A DNA stretch of 64,000 nucleotides. It comes from Ailurus styani (Eukaryota; Chordata; Mammalia; Carnivora; Ailuridae). The DNA is taken from contig LNAC01000162.1 in assembly GCA_002007465.1 (NCBI GenBank), positions 2,897,761 through 2,961,760 on the forward strand, given 5' to 3'. The translations under genes were made by a program, and so were the position numbers. Below are positions 49,346 through 60,297 of the stretch, one piece after another; the first letter of the stretch is position 1; every line of letters begins with the position of its first letter. The notes under the pieces are model-generated. The model ran no database searches. It had not been told where the DNA came from and saw only the letters and a program-made list of their open reading frames with translations.

Positions 49346-49896
49346 AACCATCAGGAAATGTATTAACCTAAGACAAGAAGGTAAGGCATAGGAAGAATCC
49401 AGGCATCAAATCAGTGTTCAAAAATATCCCAAAGGCTCCAGATTGTATCCATCTTTAGAATCCTTGATGTTTCCTCTGACTAGACAACTTTAGTATGTGT
49501 CTATGTGTCACTTCCAGAAATGACAAAAAAAATCAAATAGTTTTTGTATATACTTCTCTTTGGAGCAGAGTGTCAATCATGTGTCATTAGCTGGAATGAT
49601 AATATATGCCTACAGCTAAACCAGTCACTAACAAAAGGAAAGAGACCACCATGATTAGCTTAGACCAGTCACAATCTACCTACCCCTAATGCAGAAGACT
49701 GTGCCAGTCTCCACTGAGGCATGAACTATAAGGAGAAGAAGGGCTACCAAAACAAACTGGTTTTCTTTTAGGAAGGTGGAAATCATTTGCAGATTTAAAA
49801 TTAGGTAGGTAGCAAGCAATATCAAAATTAGTGACCCAAAATTATAAGGCAGTGAGATAAATAAGATTAATTTTTTTTTAAAGTAGAACACGTTCT
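49346..49896. other. Unidentified DNA between two SINEs
   Basis: No recognisable gene or repeat. Confidence 0.5.
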
Positions 49897-50162
49897 GGGG
49901 CACCTGGGTGTCTCAGTCTCTTAAGCCTCTGACTCTTGATTTTGGCTCAGGTCATGACTTCAGGATTGTGAAATCAAGCCCTACATCAGGCTCTGCACTG
50001 GGTGTGGAGCTTGCTTGGGATTCTCTCTCAGGGTTCTGAGATCGAAGACCCTGGCAACTGTATCTGTGCTGGGTATGGAGCCTGCTTAAGATTCTTTCTC
50101 TCCCTCTTCCTCTGCCACGCTGCCCACATCACTGTCTCTCTCTCTCTCTCTCTAAAAAAAAA
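49897..50162 (+). mobile_element. Older CAN-SINE with internal duplication
   Basis: It has the head GGGGCACCTGGGTGTCTCAG and the older-subfamily phrase CTCTGACTCTTGATTTTGGC. The body then appears twice: 49962-50029 and 50030-50100 both run from a GATTGTGAAATC/GTTCTGAGATCG-like start to a GCTTGC or GCCTGCTT..GATTCT end. This makes the element about 70 bp longer than its relatives. It ends with (TC)n and poly(A). Target duplications are weak. Confidence 0.85.
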
Positions 50163-51539
50163 GAAGATAAAGCAAGTTCTTCTTCCTTTTATAGTTTTAC
50201 CAAAGAAAACATTAATTTAAAAAAAAGAACATTGTTTTTTATTTTCTCCAATTCATTACACAGTTTTCACCTTGTGATTTGTGTGAGCCATTTTCTTCCC
50301 TTTAAAAATAAAAGACAGTTTAGGCTTGATGTTTGGTCAGGGTTGTGCGAGAAGCAGGGAGAACATGACAGGAAAAGCTAAGGGTAAGGAAGGTTAGTCT
50401 GTACAACTACAAAGGTGAAAAGAAACGTTTTTAAAAAAATAAATGGTCTTTCCTAAAACAGTGTATTCTATATTTTAAGACAAAGTTATGACAGTGAGGT
50501 ATATTTTGTCTTGGGAAAAATATAGATAGATACAGATACTGTCTCTAAGGAAAGCAGTGAAATGTGACATGAAATGTGGACTCTTTCTTTCTTCAGAGGT
50601 GACCAAAATACAAACCAAGATTTCAACTTTTTCTTTTCCTTTTTTTTATGAGCTAATGTTCTACTAATGCATTTAGTTGAAATTGGATGTGAAGTTCAAT
50701 TAGCATGTATTCTTAGTAGTCAAGAACATTATGAAAAGCATCCTAGCATGATACTAAAACCTCAATGTATACAAACAGGGAAGTTGATCACCATCATTAC
50801 CATATATACCTCATTCTGGTACCTTCTGAGTCTTGCAACAAAAAATTACACAGATGCTATAAAACAAAAAAAATATTGCATTCAGCAGAGAACCAAAAAT
50901 ACCATCTACAACACTAGTCTTAGACTCGATTTAATGATTATTTATATAAAAATAAAGAAAAATAACACTAATACTAATTTTATCATGGCAAAGGAGATGT
51001 CAAAAAGCTGACTAGTTGTATACGGGGTAGAAGTACCTTGCTATGCTAGTATTACAACTGCTCTGACTATAGTTAATTATTCAAGAACCACATATCCACT
51101 ATGGGCACTGTCCAGAACCCCTTGGCTTCTACTCTATTGCTCTCTCTCTGAACTTCTGATCATTTCAATCCTCATTAGCACACCCATTAAAAGATAAATG
51201 AGAGAATGAGGCCTATTACAAATAATTTGGTCAAAGTAATTCTGGTAGGGTAAAGGACTGAAGATTTTCACTGAGTATCATTTATTGATTATAGCATAAC
51301 ATTCAGAATACATTACTTAAAACTTTAAATATATCAATAAATTCAAGTATAAACTATTTGAGTGGTATATTTCCCTGAAAATTTTCAAAAACATTTAAAA
51401 GAATGATAAAATAACAGGAATACTGTATTAAAATCAGAAGTCTCCTATAAAAATGGTATCTTGTTTCTCAAGTCAGTGCTGTATCATGTTACCTTACATT
51501 TTAGGACACAAAGAAAAAAATATATTGACTTTTAACAGC
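50163..51539. other. AT-rich DNA, no gene recognised
   Basis: It includes a 114-codon open frame (50667-51011) of Ile/Lys/Asn-rich composition with no recognisable domain. It is most likely a chance frame in AT-rich DNA. Confidence 0.55.
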
Positions 51540-52339
51540 TTTCTTGAAATATAACTGAGGTAAAATAATTGTATATGTTTGCTTTCACATATGAGTACCA
51601 TCCTCACAAACATAATAATGAACCCATCATTCACCCTAAGTTCTTTATGAATTGTAAAATCAGCTTTTCCATTTCTGCAAAATCCATTAGAATTCTGGTA
51701 AGAATTGAACAAATCTGTAGATCACTTTGGAAGGAGAGGTATGCCATCCTAACACTGTTTAAAACTTCTTACTCACAAATACAGGATCTTACCATTTATT
51801 TAGAGTTTTAATTTCTTTTAGCGATGTTTTAGTTTTCAGTACACAAGTCTTATACCTCCTATGTTAAATTTATTCCAGGGATTTTATTCTTTTTGGTATT
51901 ATTATAAAAGGAACTTGTTTTTAACTTTCTTTTCAGATTGTTCTTTGCTAGTGTATAGAAATACAACTGATTATGTATGTTCATCTTGTATCTAGAAACT
52001 CTTGAATTCACAATTCTAGCAGCTTTCTGTGACTTTATCACATTGTTTATATAAGGTCATGTTATCTTAGAATATAGACAGTTTTACATCTTCCTTTCCA
52101 TTTTGGATGCCTTCATTTCTTTTTCTAGCCTGGTAGCTAGGGATAGAAATACCAGGACAGTGTTGTATAGCAAAAGGGAAAGTGAATATCCTGGTCTTCT
52201 TCCTGATTTAGGGAGTTAAAGCTTTCAGGCTTTCACCATTGAGTAGCTGTGGATTTTTCATAAAGACCCTTTAGCATGTTGAGGAATTCTTTTATTCCTA
52301 GTTTTCTGAGTGTTTTGTTGTTGTTAGTGGTGTTTCATT

Positions 52340-52378
52340 AAGAAAGTATGCTAGAAAAAAAAAAAGAAAGTATGCTAG
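52340..52378 (+). repeat. Poly(A) run flanked by 15 bp direct repeats
   Basis: aagaaagtatgctag occurs at 52340-52354 and at 52364-52378, separated only by nine A bases. This is what a retrotransposon insertion would look like if only its poly(A) tail had been integrated. Confidence 0.8.
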
Positions 52379-52423
52379 ATTTGTGAAATGCTTTCTCTAC
52401 ATCAGTATAAATAATCATGCATT

Positions 52424-52624
52424 AGGCACCTGGGTGGCTCTGTGGGTTAAAGCCACTGCCTTCGGCTCAGGTCATGATCCCAGGGTCCTGGGATAGAGGC
52501 CCACATCAGGCTCTCTGCTCAGCGGGGAGCCTGCTTCCTCCTCTCTCCTCTCTCTCTGCCTGCCTCTCTGCCTACTTGTAATCTCTCTCTGTGTGTCAAA
52601 TGAATAAATAAAATCTTTAAAAAA
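52424..52624 (+). mobile_element. CAN-SINE, young, in ancient L1
   Basis: It has the head AGGCACCTGGGTGGCTCTGT, then GTTAAAGCCACTGCCTTCGG, the GTCATGATCCCAGGGTCCTG block and an AATAAATAAAATCTTTAAAA tail. Perfect 11 bp target duplications aatcatgcatt lie at 52413-52423 and 52625-52635. Confidence 0.94.
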
Positions 52625-53530
52625 AATCATGCATTTTTTCTTTCCTTCATTCTAGGTTGATTACTTTTATACTATAAGCCACCTTTGCATTCTTGGAAAA
52701 AATTCCACTTGGTCATAATATATGAATCTTTTTTATATACTGCTGGATTTGGTTTGCTTGTATTTTGGTGAAGATTTTTGCATCAATAATCAATAAGATA
52801 TATTGGTTTGTAGTTTTATTGTAATGCCTTCAATAATGTCTTCATTATCACATTAATGAGTTAACTAAAGTGTTCTGTCATATTTTTTGGAAGATTTTGT
52901 AAAAGACTGTTGTTAATTCTTCTTTAAATATTTGGCAAAATCCACCAATGAAGCATCTTGCTCTGGGCTTCTCTTGGTTGGGAAATTTTTGATTATTCAT
53001 TCTCTTTCCTTATTATACATCTACTCAGACTTTCTATTTTTTTCTTGAGTCAGTTTCAATATTTGTTGTGCTTCCAGGAATAAGTCCATTTCCCTTAGGT
53101 TATCTAATTCATTCATACAATTGTTCACAGTACTCTCTAAAAATCCTTTTCTTTAAATTTAGGTAAGGCTATAAGTAATGTCCCCAATTTTATTTCTGAT
53201 TTTATTATTTTGAGTTTTCTCTTTTGTTCTTGGTCACTCTAGCTGAGGACTGTCAATTCTGTTCATCTTTTGGTTGTGTTGATTCACTCTATTGTTTTTA
53301 TATTCTCTCTTTCAATACTCTCCTTATTTTCTTCTGCTTGTTTTGGGCTTAGTTTGTTCTCTTCCTGTTTCCTTTGGTTGGAAACACAGGCTACTGATTT
53401 GATATCCTCCTTTTTTATAATGTAGGCATTTATAGCTATAAATTTCCCTCCAAGCAATACTTACACTACATCCCATAAGTTTTGATATGCTGTGTTTTTG
53501 TTTTCATTCATCTCATTTAAATTTCCCTTG

Positions 53531-54110
53531 TGTCCAGAGCACACAAGATAAAGGCAAACACTCAGGAATCCTTCAAGGAACCACGAGACATGTCATAACA
53601 CATAACCACAACTTTTGGAGACTAAGGTCTATCCCTCCCTCTGTAACAAAAACCTGCACCAGGAATGCAGGCTGCTGCCCTCAAGGTTCCTCCAAGCTGG
53701 AGAGTGAGGGATGGTAATAGAGTACATTAAAATGCCACAGAGTTCTCTTACCAAAATTCAGCTATTTTTTCCCTTGTTAAGCATTCTCTTGAATGTTGTG
53801 TTTGATTAGATGCCAGAATTCAGAAAGAGTTCATTCTGACAGTTTTTGCTAGCTTATTCATTGCTTTCGTGGAGGCGTGGAGTTTTAGAACAAATGACTC
53901 TATCATTTTCACTCCTGTAACTCTAATCACACCATTTAAAAATACTGGATATTTTATTTCTTCCTTTTAAATCTTTATACTTTTATTTTTCTTGCCTCAT
54001 TGCAGTGGTTATAAATTCTATTACAGTGTGGTATAAAAAGTGGTGATATGTTATTAACATGTATAACATTAAGAAAAAATTAAGTGGCTCACTTTTTTTG
54101 AACTATATTT
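53531..54110. other. Unidentified, probably old repeat DNA
   Basis: A GC-richer patch (53535-53730) is followed by text (CTGACAGTTTTTGCTAGCTT ... ATTCATTGCTTTCGTGGAGG) that may belong to an old L1. I could not settle family or orientation. No gene is seen. Confidence 0.4.
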
Positions 54111-55150
54111 AGGAGTATTTGATTAAAAAATTCACATTCAATTTGTACAATGCAATAACTGTTTGTCAATTTGCAGGGCTATGCAACCATAACAATACCT
54201 TTAAAACACTTCCATAGACCCGATTCCACTGTATGAATATATAACATTTTGTTTAACCATTCACCAACTGATACACATTTGGATTGCCTCCAGTTTTTGA
54301 TGATAATGTTGCCATGAAAATTTATATACAAGACTGTGTTAATGTATAACTTAATTTCTCTGACATGCCAAGATGTAGAATTGCTGGCTTGTACGATAAA
54401 TTTATGTTTACCTTTTTATAAAACTGCCAAAGTATATTCCAAATGGCTGGCACTTTGATATACCCATAAGAAAAGAATGAAAATTCTAGTTACTTCACAA
54501 TCTGGCCAGTATCTGTTTCTGAAAGTGACATATTATTGTTTTCATTTTTCATTTGAATATGTTTTCATTTTCATTTCCCTAATAACTAATGATGTTGAGC
54601 ATTTTTTAATGTCTTTATACAAATGTCTTTATATACCATTTGAATGCCTTTCTGGGGAAATGTCCATTAAAATCTTTGAATTTTTAAATCTTTACCTCTT
54701 TTATTTGGGTTGTCATATTATTGAATTGTAAGAGTTAATTTTCTGAGATACACATCCTTTATCAGATACATGACTTGCAAATATTTTCTCCAACTCTTTT
54801 GTTTGCCTTTTCACTGGCTCACTGGTATCTTTTGAAGTGCAAAATTTTTAATTCTCATGAAGTCTAATTTACTTTTCTTTATATAGTTTTGCTGTTGGGG
54901 CTAAGAAATATTTGTGTACCTCAACTGTGCAAATTTTTCCCCTGTGTTCTCTTCCAAGAATTTTATAGTTTTAGCTCTTACATTTAATTATATTACCAAT
55001 TTTAGTTAATTTTTCTATATGGTATAGAATAAGCCTCTGAATAGATCTTTCTGTACATAGATATCTCATTGTCTCTGCACCATTTCTTGAAAATACAATC
55101 TTTTCTTCACTGAATAACCTTAACACATCTGTAAGATTTTGTCAGGATCA
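54111..55150 (-). mobile_element. Ancient L1 3' part, antisense
   Basis: Reverse-complement L1M landmarks occur in order: CAGGGCTATGCAACCATAAC, GAATTGCTGGCTTGTACGAT, AATGATGTTGAGCATTTTTT, CTTTATCAGATACATGACTT, GCAAATATTTTCTCCAACTC, and TCTCTGCACCATTTCTTGAA. It is highly diverged, with all frames closed. It may belong to the same insertion as 51540-53530 or to a neighbouring one. Confidence 0.75.
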
Positions 55151-57987
55151 CTGGTTAAGATTTTAACCACCTTTGAAGCAATCAAGCATATAATTTTGTT
55201 GTGACTACTGATACTGTTATTATTAGGATTACTATTATTATTACACCCAGCTTTTGTTAGGATGCAGTATCCTACCTTATCTTAACACTGAGACCTTACA
55301 CAGACTCATTAATGTTGCCATCAGTTACTTCTATTTAAGCCATTCAAAACCTCATCACCTACCCAATTTTTTTTTCCAGAGCTGGAATAATTTTTGGTTT
55401 ATAATTCTAATATAATCAAAAGCTATTCATACATTGTTCCCTAAATGTTTAAATTTCTTTTATGCATTCAAATTATAAATAATGGTGGAATAAATGCCTG
55501 AATTGTATATATGCCTATACACATAGATGATATATATAACAGGATATACTGTTGTATATTCTGATATTTTTTTAACTAAAAATTAAATTATGAATATATT
55601 TCCATGTCACTGGTATTCACAGATATTATTTTTGTGACTTCACAGTGTTCTATAATGTAGAGCTTGTGATATAATTTTATTAATTTTCTAGAGTTCTGGC
55701 ATCAGAGTCTACATGCCACTCTTTAAAATAATTAGATTATTTGTCTATTTTTCTGATATCTCTTCTATCTTCAGTTCCATATTCCAGACATAATTTGATA
55801 AAGGCTAGAAATCTGAACAGGATGCCTTTACCTTGGTGTTCTTTTATAATTGCTTTACCTACCTTGAGATCCAATTATCATATTTTCCTACATTCAGGCC
55901 AAGTTGACCAAGCAACTACCTAAACTGTCAACTGATAACTCAGAAATAATGGAGTATGCATCAGTTTATACCAACCTTATACATTTAAAAAATAATCTTT
56001 TTTTTCTTTTGGGAACTGAAAAGTGATGTCTTAGAATATTATAAGTAACCCACATTAATATTATTATGGCTTTGCTGTATTCAACATAAGATTTCAGAGG
56101 AAATTCTTACCTCCTTATGTCTCAAAATTTGTCATATAGTAACTAGTAAAAATAAGTTGGTTACAACCTAGTCTCACAATTTTGTATGAGTTACACATTA
56201 TTAGTCATGTATGGAAGAATATAAAATAAATATTTGAATCTTTTAGAGTTTGAAAATTAGGCAGTTTGGATTCAACCTTAACAAACAGCTGTAGTTCTAA
56301 GTGTTATTTAGCATTTACTTTTATAAAATGAAAAAAAACTATGTGTGCACACACACATGTATGTACATCATATGTACAGACACACAATGACAGAATGACA
56401 ATGAGGAGTAGTCACATTTTTTTACTTGTTCAATACTAGTCTATGGGTTTTAGAAAGGTAAGGCAGGTCAATTGTTATTAGACATTTAAAAACACTTTAA
56501 AGACGTTAGTTTTAAGAAGCCACTATAAAAGTGTCCACTTGGGAAGATGAGAAGCAGCTCACCACGTTAAAGTTCTGAGAATAGTGCAGAGCCGGTATTT
56601 CTCTACATTAGTGACTATGAAGAGTAACGATTATACAATTATAATACCCAGATCACTGCATCAAAATTTTTCATTTTATGTCAGTGTTTTCACTCTTTCT
56701 CTGTTCATTTCTGGTTGCCTCAGAAGGGAACAGTTATTCTTTGTCAGGTTGAGGGCATTCAAGTGAACCAAAAGGTCAATCTAATTAAAAAAAGGAACGA
56801 ACTTCAAACCACAAGGGGAAAAAAGATCCTGCTAAATGCCAAGGAATTTATATTACTGCATGCATGAAGTAAACAGTCAAACAATGAGATGAATGCACAA
56901 AAGTGTCAAAGAGTGGGAAAAAATAGTCTGTGACCTTTAAATTATTATTTTTTTATAAATTAAATGATATTTACTCCTTGAAAGAGAAACATTGCACATT
57001 ACAAACATTTAAAAATACAATTAATTTTTATCATGCCTTAGTTTTGGAAAGCTTTATTTTCCTCCAGTGAGTCATAAAAATATATATTCATAAACTATTG
57101 AGTAGCAAAACTAGATTAAAAGGTAGCATCCTTTTTGAATGATTCTTCCCAAGAATACTCTGAATATTTTTAATTATTAATCTTTGCAAAACCTATCCAT
57201 CATTTGGCCCTTCCCCACCCCAAAAAAATACTGTTCAAAACACATGGCTAACGTAGAGTTAAACCTTTTTAAGAACAGATTTCAGTCTGGAAAATTAATG
57301 GCTTGCAAAGCAAAATAGAATATAGTCATAGCTGGACCTTTCACTTTAGTTTTTCTTTTCCTCCCATTTTCCCTTGCTTCCACTAGTTTGCTCTCGCTCA
57401 CTCCCTCTCTCTCTCTCAACCATTGTGAACCCATCCAGCAGTGACTATATAATTTTAAAAATTCAGTAAAGGGTGGAGGAATCTTCCTACACTAGCCACA
57501 TTGTTAAATTGACTATCTTGAACCAAGTGATTTTAATACATTTTAACAATTCAGTTAAAGACTCAATGGTAAAAGTCTACTAACAATCACTAGTTCACCA
57601 GGGACTTAGTGTCATGATGGATGGGAAGTGAGATTCCACTAGTAACTATATTACCAATTATTTCATTCTTGTTATATCTACTGGCTAAAGCATACAACAT
57701 GCTAGATCAGTCTTAATACCTACCATTATTTTTCCCTGTGCTTTAAAAAATTATAGAAAAAAAAAGTACACTGCCTCTGCAAATTGTTGGTCTTCAACTT
57801 TACCTGGTTTATCAAAAACCTAAAATGCCCTTTAACTTTTCCTTAGTCAAAATATTTTTAATTGAAACAAGATTAGGATTCATTGCTCAAGTGCTAGCCT
57901 TAAGATCATGAACAGACTGAGGCAAAACATTTTCTATTCCTTTTGTTGCTTTCATCCTTTTTCCCCTGTGCTTACTCTGACTGTATT
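55151..57987. other. AT-rich DNA, no gene recognised
   Basis: Nothing firm is recognised. There is a short CA/TG patch near 56342-56392 and a (TC)n-like patch near 57392-57417. Some text around 55440-55700 may be very old L1, but it is too diverged to call. Confidence 0.55.
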
Positions 57988-58001
57988 TGTTCTAATTTTC
58001 T

Positions 58002-58203
58002 TTTTTTTTTAAGATTTTATTTATTTATTTGACACAGAGAGAGAGATCACAAGTAGGCAGAGAGGCAGGCAGAGAGACAAGGAGAGGAGGAAGCAGGCTC
58101 CCTGCTGAGCAGAGAGCCCGATGCGGGCCTCAATCCCAGGACGCTGGGATCATGACCTGAGCCAAAAGCAGAGGCTTTAACCCACTGAACCACCCAGGTG
58201 CCC
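58002..58203 (-). mobile_element. CAN-SINE, young
   Basis: Poly(T), AAGATTTTATTTATTTATTT, a GA-rich tract, CAATCCCAGGACGCTGGGAT and the head GAACCACCCAGGTGCCC make a full reverse copy. Imperfect target duplications involve TGTTCTAATTTTCT (57988-58001) and tgtttaattttct (58204-58216). Confidence 0.93.
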
Positions 58204-58216
58204 TGTTTAATTTTCT

Positions 58217-60084
58217 AAGCTGTTCTAATTTTCTAAGCTTCTCTACTACGACCAGCACTCAAGCCTTCGCACTGCACACTTGGTCCCTCCGTCTTTGGTG
58301 GCTCCAGCATTTGCACACCTGCATCTGCTCCTACTTCTCATGCAAACATATCTTAGAACCCTGACTGTTGTCCACCTATTTGTTCAATATTTGACAGAAT
58401 CATGGATTTGATTCTGCTCTGTCTCACACCCTGAATAAATCCTAAAGGTATTTGTGCCTTGGAACTATTGATTGCCCATAAGAACCAGCCTCTGTAGTGG
58501 CATTAATTAGCCCCTAAGTAGTCATGTATTTATTGAGTTTTGGCCTAGTCCTATCTATTGTGTTGTCACTTTCTTGCTGGATTAGTAAGTATTAGCATAT
58601 CTTCTGCCAATGATTCCAGTTTTAAGGCACAAACAACTGTCAATTTCACTGAAAACAGAAAATTAGCCATAATGTAGTTGATTGTGCTTTGGCATAAAGG
58701 CCTTGCTAATTACTCTCTGAACTACAGATGTCATAAGAGAACATTTCTGAGGAGGCACTTTTCACAGACTTTAGTATTTTTAATAGCCAACAAATTCAAA
58801 ATCAAAGGATTCAAAAATAATTTGAATAATAATATATTGCCCATGGCCCTTTTTTTTTAATTTGGGAATTAAATCTTTATCTTTAATAACATATTATCAA
58901 GTGAGAACATGTATAATTTTCAAAGATAGAATGTAAAGTTATATATATATATATATACACACACACACATATAAGCAAATATAAACATGAGAAAACATGG
59001 TGAATTGGCTATAGTTCAGTAAAATTCTCACAAACAAAATATTCAGAATATTTTCTTTTAAAGGAAATCTACTGATATTCACTTGTCAAGTGCTCTGGAG
59101 AAATTCTAGAGTCTCTTCTCTGCTGAGAAAGTACTGAGAGACTTAGATTTCCTTCCCGAACAGGATTAAGTTGGTATAGGCCTCAGAAACAAGTAAAATA
59201 ATGAACCAGAATCCCAGTGGGTCTGATTTGCAGAAAGCAGAGTGATATATATATATATATACTTTACACTGGAGTACCTGTCCTTAGGTAGCGATTTTCT
59301 ATAACTCTTTATCGATGGTCTAAGGATTCACTATGACACGTGAACCGTAAAACTGTCCTGGAGAATTAAAGGGCTTGACGACTTAGAACATAATGTTACT
59401 TTTATCTCTACTCACTGTGGCACATCTTATGATCCTTCCTTACAGAAATTCTTACTGAATATAATGGTATTCCCTGACTACAATACACAAAACAAATAAA
59501 GATAGAAATCCATGATGTTAAGATCAGAATATGGTTTTAATTTTTTAATAGATTCTCATTTTTGAAAGGATTCTGAATATGAAGCAGTACATACACAGAA
59601 AATACCAACTTCCTTTCAATATTCTCTGTAATTATCTTCTATCCTCTATATCCTAAATGAATAAGGCAGACAATGATTTGTTTTGATTTGTTTTGAGTGC
59701 ATTGATAATGCTTTCAACTGGTCCACAGACTTAATGTTGGCAAATTCCAGATCTGACTATTCTTGGAAAGTTGACTATTGTTGATATTGTAGTAAACTGA
59801 GATTGAAATACACAGAAACAATGATTTCTACTTTAAAATCTATATTCTAAAGTGAAAGAACACTATTTAGATACACCACTGGAGAAACAAGTTATAATTC
59901 GTCATTCTCTTGGTAAGAATGGGCCAGAGTAGGGGGATTTGCATTTTAAGGACCCACACTTACATACATCAATGACATCTGGAATACATGATTCTGATAT
60001 CAGATATAATTGGCTCTCCAGGAACAGTGCCAATGGACAATGATAGGAAAAGTACTCCTAAAGACACCTTTTTAATGTCTTTAA
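58217..60084. other. AT-rich DNA with (TA)n tracts
   Basis: There is no gene. It holds an (AT)n(AC)n tract at 58940-58972 and an (AT)n tract at 59244-59261, both candidate polymorphic microsatellites. Confidence 0.6.
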
Positions 60085-60105
60085 AAGAGGGGGGGGAGGG
60101 AGGGA

Positions 60106-60151
<46 letters not shown>

Positions 60152-60297
60152 GGGAAGAAGGGCAGAGGGAGAATCTCAAGAAGGCTCCATGTCCAGAGCA
60201 GAGCCCAGTATGGGGCTCGATCTCACAACCCTGAGGTAATGACCTGAGCCAAAATCAAGAACCGGATACTTTACTGACTGAGTCACCCAAGCACCCC
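60085..60297 (-). mobile_element. Old CAN-SINE with long (GA)n
   Basis: A purine tract (60087-60148: G-run, GGGA units, then a (GA)n run of about 38 bases) is followed by AGGCTCCATGTCCAGAGCAG, GGGGCTCGATCTCACAACCC and GAGTCACCCAAGCACCCC. This is an older reverse-orientation SINEC with an expanded GA region. Confidence 0.88.

Larger units (their letters stand above)
51540..53530 (-). mobile_element. Ancient L1 ORF2, antisense
   Basis: The plus strand shows familiar reverse-complement L1M ORF2 text: TCTAGCCTGGTAGCTAGGGA, AGGCTTTCACCATTGAGTAG, TTGAGGAATTCTTTTATTCC, TTGCATTCTTGGAAAAAATT, TTGGTGAAGATTTTTGCATC and TTTTTGGAAGATTTTGTAAA. These correspond on the minus strand to reverse transcriptase and flanking parts. 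All frames are full of stops. A CAN-SINE (52424-52624) and a poly(A)-only insertion (52355-52363) interrupt it. Confidence 0.82.

Noticed and set aside
50667..51011. A 114-codon open frame
   Set aside because: It is rich in Ile, Lys, Asn and Thr as expected from AT-rich DNA, with no recognisable motif or supporting context.
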